DNA from: Histomonas meleagridis | Lineage: Eukaryota; Parabasalia; Tritrichomonadida; Dientamoebidae | Assembly: GCA_020186115.1 (NCBI GenBank) | Contig: WSYJ01000081.1 | Span: forward strand, 62,001-126,000 | Direction of reading: 5' to 3' | Length of the DNA: 64,000 nt | Part shown: piece by piece, positions 19,201 through 28,897 of the stretch | Layout: each line of letters begins with the position of its first letter | Numbering within the stretch: position 1 is the stretch's first letter | Made by a program: the position numbers and the translations under genes | The notes under the pieces: generated by a model | Seen by the model: the letters and a program-made list of their open reading frames with translations, nothing else | Database searches by the model: none | What the model was told of the DNA's origin: nothing

Positions 19201-22200
19201 AATTATCGAAAGTATTTAACTTGTTTAGTTCTACTGATTTAATTGCTTATATAGTATGTTTAAATTCAAATGAACCAATACCTAAAATTATATTACAAAA
19301 AACTATTTTTGATAATACTAATCAAAATTCACCTAAAAAAACTATTACGAAAAATAATAATTTCATTCATCAAACAGAATTCCAATTAATTGATTTCTCA
19401 ATGCCTAAATCAGATTTCGATGAATCACAATGGGTTAAATGGTGTGATGACTTCTTCGGATTATTAATACGTAATTCTTCATCACGAGCTATTTCTACAT
19501 GTGAGAACATAATTGAAAAACATATTGGAATTAAAGATAAATTATATCCAATAGTATTAACATTATTATATTATCAATATAAAAACATTGGAAATAATTT
19601 AATTGTTAAACTTTTCTATAAAATATTTAAATATCATAATACTCCACGTAATGTTTTACGTCATTTCTTATCAACATTAGAATTAATCGAAATTATAGAT
19701 AATGAATTACCAATAAATTTAGAATTGATTTCTACTAAAGCTCAAAAAGCTGAAAGAATTTCACAATCATTACGAATTTCTGAAGAACTTTTTAATAAAT
19801 TTGATAATTCACAAACAGAAAAATTAATTATATTAAATCAACAATTAAATTTACCTTTAGCTGCTAATGGGATATTACGAGTAGCAGCATTAAGAGGTAT
19901 TAGTACTACACAAGCAATCTTAGCAGAAAGATTAGGATTATGGGAAGATGCATTAGAATTATATCAATTAGAATTAAATAATGATCCGAATAATCGTCAA
20001 TTATATAAAGGGAAATTAAATTGTTTAAAGGCTTTATCACAATATAAAGAATTAAAAGAAGCATCATTAAATAATAATTTCCCAATATATTTAGCTATCT
20101 CTGAATATCGAATGTTTGAATATGATGAATTTATGGATACTGTATCAACGAATTTATTAAATAATACAACAACTGATGGATTATTCTTAAGATCATTATA
20201 TCATATTATGAAGAATGAATATAATGATGTTAAAGATTTAATTAAACAAATTCGAATACAATTCATAAATAGAATATTCCCAATGATATTTGAAGATTAT
20301 GAACAAATTTATAATGAGTTTTATAAGGTTTGTTTTACAACAGAAATAGAAGAAGTTATAAAATATAAGAAATTAACAAAGAAATTAAATAATTTCTTTA
20401 ATTCAAATAAAGAGAATATATCAAATGATTTATATCGGATTAGAAAAACATGGGAAATACGTTTTAATCATTTACCTGATAATCCAAGTATAATGCATTT
20501 AAGTTTATGTATTCGATCTTTAGTATTAACACCTAAAGAACAAAAATTACAATGGATAAAGTTTTTAGATACAGCTTTAAAACATCAACGTTATGAACTT
20601 TTATCGAATACTTTTAATTATCTTAAAAAGAATTTAAATGAATTTGATTCCGATTTTAAATTAATTTATAGTCGTCATTTACAATCAGAAGATTATATTG
20701 AAGAAGCTATTAAAGAATTACCGATTAATAATATTGAATCATATTATTTATTAAGTCAATGGTTTATGGAATCTAAGAATTATAATGAAGCACGAATTAA
20801 TTTATTAAAAGTTATTAATAATAAAAATAATTATAATATTACTATTGAACAATATTCATTATGGTCACAAATTAATTTTATTTTATTTGAACAAACTAAA
20901 AATAATTCTTATTTAATTGATTCATTAAATGGATTAATTAAAGGTATTATTATTAATATTTCGAATTCTTTACCAATAACATTACGAATTTTATCGATTT
21001 TATTTCGAAATGGTAATAAAGAAATTTATAATAAATTCCAACAAAATATTTCTTTATTACCTTTACATATATGGATCGATGTATTACCTCAAATTATAGC
21101 ACGTTCTAATAGTAATGATAAAGAATTAAAATCATTAATTGAAAACTTATTATTATTAATTGGGAATAAACAACCACAATTAATATTATATTCATTATTA
21201 GTCCCATTAAAAAATGAATTATCTGAACGTCAAAAATTAGCAAAGTTTATATTTGATAAATTAAATTATAAATATCCTAAAATCGTCAATCAAATATTAA
21301 TATTTTCTAATGAATTAATACGTGTAGCTTCAACTTGGTGGGAAATATGGCATTCACAAATAGAAGAAGCTTCGCGTGCTTATGTAATGCGTAAGAATAA
21401 ACAAGAAATGATTGACTTATTAATCCCTACGCATAAAATAATATCGATAAAACCTTTAACATTTTATGAAATTATGTTTACAAGACAATTTGGTAATGTT
21501 TTAAATATTGCTCAAAGTTGGCTAAATAAATATAATGAAACTAAAGATGATAATTGTTTGTTACAAGCATGGACAATTTATATCCAAATCTTTCATCAAA
21601 TTAAACCGATATTAAATGAATTAACTACTGTTAAATTAAATGATGCATCACCAGAATTATTAAATCTACAAAATACTGAGTTATTTGTACCCGGTACATT
21701 TGAAATTAATAAGCCATTAATTAAATTAATTGGTATTGATTCAGAAATGTCAATAATTAAAAGTAAACAACGTCCACGTAAAATGAATTTATTAGGTTCG
21801 AATGGACAAAAATTCACATTCTTATTAAAAGCTAATGAAGATACACGATTAGATGAACGTGTAATGCAATTATTTACTTTAGTGAATTCAATAATTACAC
21901 AATCATCAATACCATTAAAAGATAAATTAACTATAACTACTTATAAAGTTATACCATTAACAAATGAAGTTGGTTTAATTGGTTGGGTACAAAATTGTAA
22001 TACTTTATATGACTTAGTTAAAATGAATCGTAAGAAAAATGAAATTCCATTAGAAATAGAATATCAAACAACTATAAAAAATTGCTCCAAATTTGATACA
22101 ATGCCATTATCAGATGAAAAAATCGAGGCATTTAATATTGGATTAAAATCAAATAACGCAAATGATTTAAAGAATTTAATGCTTTCAATGGCTGATGATT

Positions 22201-22763
22201 CTAATCATTGGATTGAAAGAAGAACTTTATATACAACTTCATTAAGTATTACTTCAATGATTGGTTATATTTTAGGTTTAGGTGATCGACATTTATGTAA
22301 TATAATGATAAAGAAAAGAAGTGCAAAATTAGTACATATTGATTTCGGTGATTGTTTCGAAGTCGCTATGCATAGAGATAAGTTCCCTGAAGTTGTCCCT
22401 TTTAGATTAACAAGAATGTTACAAAACGTTTTGGAAGTCTCAAAAATCGAAGGAACTTTTAGAAGCTGTTGTCAAAACGTAATGAAATTATTTAGAGAAA
22501 ATGGAGAACAATTACATGACTTATTGGAAGTATTCATTTATGACCCTTTGTTACAATGGATGGTTTCGAATGATGAAAATGAAAGAGGTGAAAGTAAATG
22601 GGCAATTAATATTATTAATAGAATTGATGACAAATTAAAAGGGAAAGAATTGAAAAAAGGTAAAATTACTCCAGTCGTGGATCAAGTAGATCATTTAATT
22701 AAAGAAGCTTCTGATCCAAAGAACTTATGTATGATGTTTAGGGGATGGTATCCATGGTGGTAA
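16221..22763 (+). CDS. TOR: TOR kinase (PI3K-related kinase)
   Basis: A 2180-residue PIKK. The open frame reaches TTG at 16158, but the first in-frame ATG is at 16221. Residues 1-1150 are HEAT-like helical repeats, followed by a FAT region. The FRB domain (about 1700-1795) is well kept: IWHSQIEEASRAYVMRKN ... QAWTIYIQIFHQI. The kinase domain begins with LLGSNGQKFTFLLK near 1856, with GLGDRHLCNIMI near 2018 and HIDFGDCFEVAM near 2041. The FATC tail ends NLCMMFRGWYPWW. FRB, GLGDRH, HIDFGDCFEVAM and FATC wording identify TOR and exclude ATM, ATR and DNA-PK. TOR is the catalytic core of TORC1/TORC2 and controls growth. It is shorter than animal mTOR (2549), mainly in the N-terminal repeats. The coding region is intronless. 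Confidence 0.96.
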   Translation: MNENTGDFIVKIRKFLTVISQKQLDYGSYEFSQYIHRFQSFIRNQYLIQQERNLVNELYTDLLGELKNIESPTIAIIIIDAIINIDIGDKITKANRISFLIKSLPQDTNPIYWISLEHVLRWLNKTIPKSMEQILLPYTNLISTITPTDESKAITVFNIISILYKNFPDKRTISDSKLIQAFAIGFQFSSPKVFSVAKQALKLVLTISTNFPIKQLCQILSNSCTVPSFIEGTCEAIQTIIDLDIQNSCYFNFNNIPISFLESRELQMRLPIYKFLPICYRCSPSSFTEEINQRIIKSYSSLIKRKAPNRNEALIGFGNYIFVRRCDFTKTEKRELEKCKKLIEPIDSEQTAFCYCSLLTVTNSNEDITNELNLIFTIPLTSFITNGLHLLSQIFPKYKEFLYKKVISSVNDILLNDNSDPNLIYDCFHSLYLMNISKEYFSPELILMYSLHMGNPHLKIRQISSKFILSYQKQIPTIDILLRILSIISTETNSELREHLMINLNLEPTNTKILNSLKFLLYDTSQTIRLKALNFITKISYFKESQILLKSYLTEKIHDIEHSKDIYKEHIKCFLIISKESFKNTNYSTYVKHLLIIFSPFFIQYLLNSKQILPTTSIKLLSKIIKLSPKSANIKLLVNLIRNNLNYSTPKRIKSIWELLLTSLKYTNLKYKIYEKYSDLIILLLQYSNLQISSKSSIKLLKLLNNIGGLSPTFIEKLQLKNKNQKKIKIITPNKYLINYTSKNIIEGLTMASIGITTLTLLDILSDETQSTIHTIAIESLLNILRAHRLMIIDELESEIMEKILKLITSNSVSTILILIKNMSTLITVLGDSFKPLVPYIVDLICNNWKKLDQSLLIRISNWLMLYLPDSYLPFLPKIAKVFVDDLDNQNIQNINSNLLGIISFGKYIKNIDYIIYPPILKWLSFHANEKIDNVLVTFKEILINDNNQKYSTQLLRTMIQIAQINKNLHEKLLEIILIIGIHLKEQFLIYVPQLSKVFNLFSSTDLIAYIVCLNSNEPIPKIILQKTIFDNTNQNSPKKTITKNNNFIHQTEFQLIDFSMPKSDFDESQWVKWCDDFFGLLIRNSSSRAISTCENIIEKHIGIKDKLYPIVLTLLYYQYKNIGNNLIVKLFYKIFKYHNTPRNVLRHFLSTLELIEIIDNELPINLELISTKAQKAERISQSLRISEELFNKFDNSQTEKLIILNQQLNLPLAANGILRVAALRGISTTQAILAERLGLWEDALELYQLELNNDPNNRQLYKGKLNCLKALSQYKELKEASLNNNFPIYLAISEYRMFEYDEFMDTVSTNLLNNTTTDGLFLRSLYHIMKNEYNDVKDLIKQIRIQFINRIFPMIFEDYEQIYNEFYKVCFTTEIEEVIKYKKLTKKLNNFFNSNKENISNDLYRIRKTWEIRFNHLPDNPSIMHLSLCIRSLVLTPKEQKLQWIKFLDTALKHQRYELLSNTFNYLKKNLNEFDSDFKLIYSRHLQSEDYIEEAIKELPINNIESYYLLSQWFMESKNYNEARINLLKVINNKNNYNITIEQYSLWSQINFILFEQTKNNSYLIDSLNGLIKGIIINISNSLPITLRILSILFRNGNKEIYNKFQQNISLLPLHIWIDVLPQIIARSNSNDKELKSLIENLLLLIGNKQPQLILYSLLVPLKNELSERQKLAKFIFDKLNYKYPKIVNQILIFSNELIRVASTWWEIWHSQIEEASRAYVMRKNKQEMIDLLIPTHKIISIKPLTFYEIMFTRQFGNVLNIAQSWLNKYNETKDDNCLLQAWTIYIQIFHQIKPILNELTTVKLNDASPELLNLQNTELFVPGTFEINKPLIKLIGIDSEMSIIKSKQRPRKMNLLGSNGQKFTFLLKANEDTRLDERVMQLFTLVNSIITQSSIPLKDKLTITTYKVIPLTNEVGLIGWVQNCNTLYDLVKMNRKKNEIPLEIEYQTTIKNCSKFDTMPLSDEKIEAFNIGLKSNNANDLKNLMLSMADDSNHWIERRTLYTTSLSITSMIGYILGLGDRHLCNIMIKKRSAKLVHIDFGDCFEVAMHRDKFPEVVPFRLTRMLQNVLEVSKIEGTFRSCCQNVMKLFRENGEQLHDLLEVFIYDPLLQWMVSNDENERGESKWAINIINRIDDKLKGKELKKGKITPVVDQVDHLIKEASDPKNLCMMFRGWYPWW

Positions 22764-23295
22764 TAATATATTTCTATTCTTTTATTTTTAAAAGTTTATT
22801 CTATAAAATTTTTAATTGTTTTTGACGTGTTTTTTCAGTAAAATTTGAACAAAACTTCTGAATTAAAAAAAATGTACATCCAAATGATCAATGGAAAATG
22901 TTGGAACTTCCTCTAAACAACGCGGTTATTTAAAGGAAGGTTGGGTTAAACCAAAATAATAAAATGGTTACTGAAGATAAAATTTTGGGAATTCATGAAT
23001 ATTGTTCTTGGAGATGCTTATGAGGTGTGCCCTAGAAAAGGCAGTACAGTGCAACTTGGTTAGCTATGCTTAGAGGTGAATGTATTGGACTTATTCATGG
23101 AATTTTAAATACAATGGAATATATTTTTATTTGTGCGGAATTATATCTATATATTTATTACTCTAGGAAGCAAGAACACAAAAAATTGCTTAAATAATAA
23201 ATTATCTGGTAAATGGAATTCAGTTTAATTTAATCGAAATTTATTTGTACAGTAGAAAAGAAAAAACAAATTTTTAGATATAGAAATTGAGCAAA
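22764..23295. other. Convergent gap, possible gene relic
   Basis: No intact ORF. Around 22930-23090 the DNA is less AT-rich and gives short open stretches (for example ATG at 22964 with about 22 codons), which may be the remnant of a gene or a non-coding RNA. It also contains GAGGTGTGCCCTAG near 23022, a variant of the GGGGTGCCCTAA motif. Confidence 0.35.
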
Positions 23296-23946
23296 TTATA
23301 TTTTATAATAATCATGATATGCAGCATAACATTTTTGAATAATTCTTTTAGCATGCCCTGACCCCATAGCTTGGAAGGTTCTTACTGTCTTCCTTTCTAG
23401 TGTTTTATAGTCATTGAAGAATTGATTGATTTTCTGCATTTTATATGGTGGAAGTTCAGATATATCAAAATACATGTTATACTCTGGATCATTAACACAA
23501 ACAGCTATGATTTTATCATCAGGATCTCCTCCATCTATCATTGGCATAACACCAATTGGCCTAGCTTTCATTAGACACAATGGTGGAACAGAAAGTTGGC
23601 AAAGAACGAGTATATCTAAAGGATCACCATCTTCAGCTAATGTCTCTGGAATAAATCCATAATTAGATGGATAAACAACTGATGAATGAAGAATTCTATC
23701 AACTTTTAATAATCCTGTTGGCTTATCAAGTTCTGTTTTTACACGAGATTCTGCAGGAATTTCAATAACACAGTTGACGACATCAGGACAAGCTTGACCA
23801 ATTTCTACATTATGCCATGGATGATGAATCATCATTGAACGTTCTTCTACAGAACGTATAGATCTCTTTTTATTAATTTCTACTTTGCGAAAAAGAGAAT
23901 CCATATAATGACGATATTCTATCTCTTCATCATTTTCATTTTTCAT
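23296..23946 (-). CDS. Soluble inorganic pyrophosphatase, family I
   Basis: A 216-residue enzyme with ATG at 23946. The core from HPWHNVEIG onward has the family I signature [10 protein letters not shown], the [11 protein letters not shown] block, the [17 protein letters not shown] segment and the [18 protein letters not shown] region, so the metal-binding aspartates and substrate lysines appear present. It hydrolyses pyrophosphate to phosphate and so drives biosynthetic reactions. Length and wording are closer to short bacterial/plant-type enzymes than to the longer fungal/animal form. A charged N-terminal extension of about 40 residues precedes the core and does not look like a classical targeting peptide. 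Confidence 0.93.
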   Translation of the reverse strand: MKNENDEEIEYRHYMDSLFRKVEINKKRSIRSVEERSMMIHHPWHNVEIGQACPDVVNCVIEIPAESRVKTELDKPTGLLKVDRILHSSVVYPSNYGFIPETLAEDGDPLDILVLCQLSVPPLCLMKARPIGVMPMIDGGDPDDKIIAVCVNDPEYNMYFDISELPPYKMQKINQFFNDYKTLERKTVRTFQAMGSGHAKRIIQKCYAAYHDYYKI

Positions 23947-24052
23947 TATTTTTATAAAATTTTATTCATAAAGTTATCCATTCTTCAACGGTATTTATTC
24001 AGGGGTGCACCTTGTTTTGACCGTTTATTTCTCAACGTTGGAAAGCATCTAA

Positions 24053-24612
24053 ATGGTATGAATTTTTTTCTTATTCTAGGGTGGGAATTCAAGTGTAGCT
24101 CAAAGAAGGTTATTGTTTCTTGGATTAGATAATGCAGGAAAAACAACAATTTTAAAAGCTATGAGTTGCGAAGATCCAACAACAATTGCGCCAACAAGAG
24201 GTTTTAATGTTAAACAACTCCAAAAAAACAACATGGAATTAAACATTTGGGACATAGGTGGACAAAGAGCACTTCGACCTTATTGGGCCAATTATTATAA
24301 TAAAGTTAATGGAATTGTATGGGTTATAGATAGCGCTGATTCTAGAAGAATGGAAGAAACTGGGATTGAACTTTCTTCATTGTTAGATGAGGAAAAATTA
24401 GCAGGTGTTCCTTTGGTGATATTAGCAAACAAACAAGACTTAGCAACAGCTGCGAGTCCAGATGAAGTATTTTTCTTTTTTAACAATAGATTACAATTAA
24501 TTTAGGTTTACATCAAATCCGCAATCGAAGTTGGCAGATTCAAGGATGTTCTGCTGTTACAAAAGAAGGCCTTGATGATGCTTTAAATTGGTTGTGTGAC
24601 GCAATGAAATAA
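24053..24612 (+). CDS. ARL3-like Arf-family GTPase, three exons
   Basis: Exons are 24053-24055, 24080-24466 and 24490-24612, giving 170 residues. Exon 1 is only the ATG; splicing joins it to GGT GGG so the protein begins M-G-G-N-S-S, with Gly2 available for myristoylation. The P-loop GLDNAGKTT, switch region [28 protein letters not shown] and CSAVTKEGL are all intact. The block [21 protein letters not shown] and the C-terminal [18 protein letters not shown] match ARL2/ARL3 closely, with ARL3 preferred. ARL3 releases lipid-modified cargo in cilia, which fits a flagellate. The N-terminal helix is about six residues shorter than in human ARL3. Without removal of the second intron the frame runs into TAG at 24503-24505 and loses the last 41 codons. 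Confidence 0.9.
24056..24079 (+). other. 24-nt intron directly after the start codon
   Basis: Begins GTATGAATTT and ends TTATTCTAG. Removal joins ATG to GGT GGG AAT and the open ARL frame; upstream of the ATG the same register has an immediate TAA. Position and frame support it strongly. Confidence 0.8.
24467..24489 (+). other. 23-nt intron in the ARL gene
   Basis: Begins GTATTTTTC and ends TTTAACAATAG. Removal restores the frame and produces [17 protein letters not shown], which aligns with the ARL3 family without a gap. It shares GTAT, a T-rich middle and terminal TAG with the first intron. Confidence 0.85.
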
Positions 24613-24839
24613 AAAATTATTGTTTTCTTTTTAAAATTTATATATTTGATATCAAATTTAATCTCGAACTCGAAAATTTATCTTAATGTATTGTAAAATA
24701 CATTTGTTTCATATTATTGTTTTTTTCTGAGTTGAAATACCAAAGATATCTTAAGTTTAATGAAAATTACCCAAAGTTATCGTTCTAGAATTTCAAATGA
24801 TTTGAATCGTCGCGTTTTAAATCCTGATTTCATTATTTC
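24613..24839. other. Short AT-rich gap upstream of ankyrin gene
   Basis: Nothing gene-like is present. It should hold the promoter of the ankyrin gene at 24840. ATCGTTCTAG occurs at about 24779-24788, some 55 bp upstream of that start. Confidence 0.35.
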
Positions 24840-26105
24840 ATGAACAATAATAAAAAACAAAAGATAAACATAGAGTTACAAGATGAATATAAATTTCTTT
24901 TATCCATCATGCAGACAATTTTTGATATGAACATGAAAAATATATCTCAATCAGTAAATTCAATAATTAACAAATTCGATGATATTTACCCATTATCTTT
25001 TAAAATGATCATCATCCAAATGACATATGCAGCGTTTGTTATAAGAAGACAAGAAGTTGATGTTTATTTAAGTTTTTTGGATGGGATTAAAATGTTTGAA
25101 GATAAAAATCAAAATATTTCAGGTTTTCTTGATGAATTTATAAAATTTCTTCTTGGTAAATATACAGGAGAATCAGACTATCTTCTTCAAAATATGAATG
25201 ATCATGGTTTACTTGAACCAACAATTATTAAGAACAAAAATAAAACATATTTTGTTCATTATGTGTCAGAAGATGAACCAAAAAAATATAAAATCCAGTA
25301 TTCAGAACTTTCAAAGAATGATTGGGAAATTCATAAGAAATTGATTAAAGAAGGACATAATCCAACAGTAATTGCAAAAATAATTCGAAATGATGAAATC
25401 GAACAACTTCAAGAAATATCATCACAAACAAATTTTGATTTTGATCAATTTATTGAACCATCAATTTATGAAAGGTGTTCATTCGTTAATGAAGAAGATG
25501 TTTCATTAATTGATTATGCAGCATTTTTTGGATCAGTTAAATGTTTTAAATATTTACTTATGAATGGCGCAAATGTAATTAGCACAGGTAAATATGCAGT
25601 TGCAGGTGGAAATGAAGAAATTATTCATTTGTGTGAACAGAATCATTCAACATTTGAAAATGCATATGAAACAGCAATTATGTTTCATCAAAATGATATC
25701 TTTCAATACATTTATGAAAACAAATTAGAATTTAATGAAGCTTATAATTATAATATAGAAAAATTATGTGAATGTTGTATTTTATATTATAATTATGAAA
25801 TTTTTTCATTTTTACTTAATAAGGGAATGAAAATTAATGATGATATTATCAATAAATCAGCAGAAATTGGTAATTTATATCTTGTTAAACTTTTTCTTCA
25901 AAGCAATCAAATTCCGAATAAAATTTTAGTTTATTCATCAGCATCTGGAAACATTGAACTTCTGAAATATATTTTAGAACAAAATAATGTTAATATTAAT
26001 GCTAAAAATATTTATTGTATTTATTTAATGTTTATTTTAATAATTTTATATTTCAAAATAATATTTGATAATTATTTATATTATTTAATACTGCACTTAT
26101 TTTAG
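24840..26105 (+). CDS. DUF3447-type ankyrin protein A, N-terminal ORF
   Basis: A 421-codon open frame from ATG at 24840. The first 150 residues form the helical N-terminal region seen in trichomonad ankyrin proteins. It is followed by SELSKNDWEIHKKLIKEGHNP, EPSIYERCSFVNEEDVSLIDYAAFFGSVKCFKYLLMNGA and GKYAVAGGNEEIIHLCEQN, the DUF3447/ankyrin block, and then degenerate ankyrin repeats. The last repeat reads ILEQNNVNINAKNI, after which the frame runs through spacer DNA to a TAG at 26103. Coding blocks of further ankyrin repeats continue downstream (26090-27260) in shifted frames, so the natural protein is probably longer if the spacers are bypassed. It is closely related to the gene at 28898 and the pseudogene at 55649. 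Function is unknown beyond protein binding. Confidence 0.8.
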   Translation: MNNNKKQKINIELQDEYKFLLSIMQTIFDMNMKNISQSVNSIINKFDDIYPLSFKMIIIQMTYAAFVIRRQEVDVYLSFLDGIKMFEDKNQNISGFLDEFIKFLLGKYTGESDYLLQNMNDHGLLEPTIIKNKNKTYFVHYVSEDEPKKYKIQYSELSKNDWEIHKKLIKEGHNPTVIAKIIRNDEIEQLQEISSQTNFDFDQFIEPSIYERCSFVNEEDVSLIDYAAFFGSVKCFKYLLMNGANVISTGKYAVAGGNEEIIHLCEQNHSTFENAYETAIMFHQNDIFQYIYENKLEFNEAYNYNIEKLCECCILYYNYEIFSFLLNKGMKINDDIINKSAEIGNLYLVKLFLQSNQIPNKILVYSSASGNIELLKYILEQNNVNINAKNIYCIYLMFILIILYFKIIFDNYLYYLILHLF

Positions 26106-27260
26106 CATCTTTTAAAGGTCATATAGAAATAGTTAAATTACTTCTTGTACAAAAAGGAATTGATATCAATGCAAAAAATATTCATTTGATTTATTTAATG
26201 TTTATTTCAATAATATGATTTTTTAAAATAATAATTGGAAATTATTTAAAATATTTTATACAGCGCTTATAGAAGCAACTGAAAATAGTTATATAGAAAT
26301 TGTTAAATTACTTCTTGAACAAGAAGGAATTGATATTAATTCTAAAGATATTTATTTATTTTATTTAATATTTATTTTAATAATTTTCTATTTCATAATA
26401 ATATTTGGAAATTATTTAAATTATTTCAAACAGCACTTATTAGAGCATCTGAAAATGGTAAAATAGAAATAGTTAAATTACTTCTTGAACAAGAAGGAAT
26501 TGATATTAATTCTAAAGACATTTGTTTGTTTTATTTAAAATTTATTTTCATATTCTGGAATTTCAAAATAGTATTTGGAATTCATTTAATTTATTTAATA
26601 CAGCTTTTATAATTGCATCTGAAAATGGTAAAATAGAAATAGTTAAATTACTTCTTGAACAAGAAGGAATTGATATTAATTCTAAAAATTTTTATTTGTT
26701 TTATTTAATATTTATTTTAATAATTTTATATTTCAAAAAAATATTTGGAAATTATTTAAATTATAAAATACAGCACTTATGTTAGCATCTTCAGAAGGCC
26801 ATACAGAAATAGCTAAATTGCTTCTTGAACAAAATGGAATTGATATTAATTCTAAAGATACTTATATTTTAGAATTATATTAGGAAATTATTTGAAGTAT
26901 TTAGAACAGCACTTATGTGGGCATCTCAATATGGTGCTTTAGAAATCGTTAAATTACTTCATGAACAAAACCAAATTGACATTAATGCTGAGGATATTTA
27001 TTTGTTTTATTTAAAATTTATTTTAATAAATTGATATTAAAAAATAATATTTGGAAATTATTCAAATTATTTAATACAGCACTTATGTTAGCAACTTCAG
27101 AAGGTCATACAGAAATAGCTTAATTACTTCTTGAACAAAAAGGAATTAATATTAATGTTGAAGATATTTATTTGTTTTATATAAAATTTATTTTGATAAT
27201 TTTATATTTCAAAATAATACTTGGAAATTATATAAAATATTTAATACAGCACTTAGTTAA
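26090..27260 (+). repeat. Array A: ankyrin blocks in 170-bp tandem units
   Basis: Eight ankyrin starts (ACT/ACA GCx CTT/TTT) lie at 26090, 26260, 26430, 26600, 26770, 26906, 27076 and 27246. The spacing is 170 bp except for one step of 136. Each full unit is 31 open codons (93 nt, TALxxAS...EIVKLLLEQxGIDINxKDI) followed by a 77-nt AT-rich spacer (43 nt in the 136-bp unit). Because neither 77 nor 43 is divisible by three, consecutive blocks are in different frames. Blocks 1-6 have no internal stop; block 7 has TAA at 27121-27123; block 8 ends after four codons (TAA 27258-27260). Confidence 0.85.
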
Positions 27261-27465
27261 TCGATTATGATAATATACGAATATGTGAAGCAGTTATCAA
27301 AGATTAAAATAAAATAATTCTGGTTAAATTCTCTCAAAACGCATCTTCTTCAATTTGAAGAGAAGCTTCTTATTCATTTATATCTGAAATTGTTATCATT
27401 TATATTAAATAAAAGTTAATTTCGTTGTTTCACATTCAAAATAATTTTTTTTTAAAAAAATTGAT

Positions 27466-28314
27466 TTAATGAATCTTCCAACTGTTGATCATCTTTGTAA
27501 ATTCTGGATCATAGTGATTAACTATTTCACTATGTCCTTTATCTAACTTGGCTACTTCGTTCATTTCTTCGTCAGTGAGCTTGAAGTCCCAAATGTTAAG
27601 GTTCTCAGCCATGCGATCCTGACGAACTGACTTTGGAATGATGACAACACCACGTTGTGTGTTCCATCGAAGGGCAACTTGAGCTACTGATTTGCCATGT
27701 GCTTCGGCAATCTTCTTGAGCGTTTCATTTTGGAAGATTCCGAACTTTCCTTCAGCAAGTGGGGCCCATGCCATGATTTGGATCTTGTATTCCTTCATAA
27801 GTTTCATTGCTTCGATTTGTTGATAGAATGGATGAACTTCAACTTGGTTAACATGTGGAACAATACGAACATTCAAGCAAAGATCAAGAAGGCGGTCATT
27901 GTAGAAGTTGGAGACACCAATTGCACGGATTTTCTTGGCTTCATATAATTCTTCCATGGCACGCCATGAACCATAGTAGTCACCATATGGTTGATGGATT
28001 AAGTAAAGATCAAGGTAGTCAAGACCGAGTTTCTTCATGGATGTTTCGAATGCTTTCTTGGCATTTTCATAGCCTGCATCTTGAACCCAAAGTTTGGTCA
28101 CAATGAAAAGTTCTTCTCTGGGAACGCCACATTCTTTGATAGCGGCACCAACAGCTTCTTCGTTGTAGTAAGCTGCAGCAGTATCGATTAATCTGTAACC
28201 TGTTTTAATGGCATCAAGAACTGCTTGTTTGGTCTGTTCGCCATCTGGAACTTGGAAAACACCAAAGCCTTCGAGTGGCATGACAACACCATTGCTAAGT
28301 GTAACGTTTTGCAT
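27466..28314 (-). CDS. Aldo-keto reductase
   Basis: The open frame reaches TTG at 28365; the first ATG is at 28314, giving 282 residues and starting MQNVTLSNGVVMPLEGFGVF. The catalytic tetrad is visible: Asp44 (RLIDTAAAY), Tyr49, Lys73 (VTKLWV) and His106 (LIHQP). The NADPH-binding tail contains IIPKSVRQDRMAENLNIWDF. This is the small AKR5-like form common in bacteria and also found in trichomonads and kinetoplastids (2,5-diketogluconate reductase or prostaglandin F synthase type). It reduces aldehydes and ketones with NADPH; the natural substrate cannot be told. Codon use is less AT-biased than in the flanking ankyrin genes, consistent with high expression or past transfer from bacteria. Confidence 0.94.
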   Translation of the reverse strand: MQNVTLSNGVVMPLEGFGVFQVPDGEQTKQAVLDAIKTGYRLIDTAAAYYNEEAVGAAIKECGVPREELFIVTKLWVQDAGYENAKKAFETSMKKLGLDYLDLYLIHQPYGDYYGSWRAMEELYEAKKIRAIGVSNFYNDRLLDLCLNVRIVPHVNQVEVHPFYQQIEAMKLMKEYKIQIMAWAPLAEGKFGIFQNETLKKIAEAHGKSVAQVALRWNTQRGVVIIPKSVRQDRMAENLNIWDFKLTDEEMNEVAKLDKGHSEIVNHYDPEFTKMINSWKIH

Positions 28315-28897
28315 GAAAGTGATTTGATTTAAGGTTTCTTTTCTGAAACTTTTTTTCCTTCTCAATTTTTATCGGAATTAGAATGAAAACCGTTTATACA
28401 AGTTATTACGGTTTTTATCGCCCTTCTGGAAGGAATTCAGAACTTTATTCAAATCATAATTTAATTAACCGTATAATTCCAAAGAAATTTATTGTACGAT
28501 AGGAATACGTTAAAATTTCATTTAATGAGGTCATAACTCCAAATCATACGGTCAATATGCACCAAAATTGTTTTATGATGAATAAAAGTGTACAAAATGA
28601 CAGATTCATTCGTATCAAATTTCTTGTTTCAAATGTGAAAAATTTGAACGTAAAATTCTCAACAAAAGATCGTTTAATCAATCTTATTGATGTTGCTTTG
28701 ATCGGACGATTTGTTAACTTTTTGGCTTTTTTTTTAATCTGCTTCTCGGTTAATCAAAAAGTTATCGTTTTTCACTGGAATAACAGTGTGTTTTCGGACT
28801 TTTTATATGCGTTTTAATCGTCAAGTCTTCATTCAAATGTTAAAATGAGAAACAGTCCCAGTAAAAAGATTGACACTATAAAAGATAAAAATAATGA
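28315..28897. other. Divergent upstream region with a small ORF
   Basis: The gap holds the promoter of the aldo-keto reductase and of the ankyrin gene at 28898. A TACGATA element lies at 28495-28501, 55 bp before an 86-codon frame (28557-28817) rich in Phe, Ile and Leu. That frame could be a small gene, but its composition is also what chance gives in AT-rich DNA. Confidence 0.35.

Noticed and set aside
26183-27075. Ordinary GT..AG introns in the 77-nt spacers
   Set aside because: Several spacers lack any GT near the expected donor. Where a GT and the ACAG near the next block exist, the excised length gives the wrong frame.
28557-28817. 86-codon ORF as a real gene
   Set aside because: A TACGATA lies 55 bp upstream, but the product is low-complexity hydrophobic sequence typical of chance frames here. 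Kept only as a remark in the intergenic entry.
28877-28884. TATAAAAG as a TATA box for the ankyrin gene
   Set aside because: Such strings are frequent by chance at this base composition, and trichomonad promoters are not known to rely on a TATA box.
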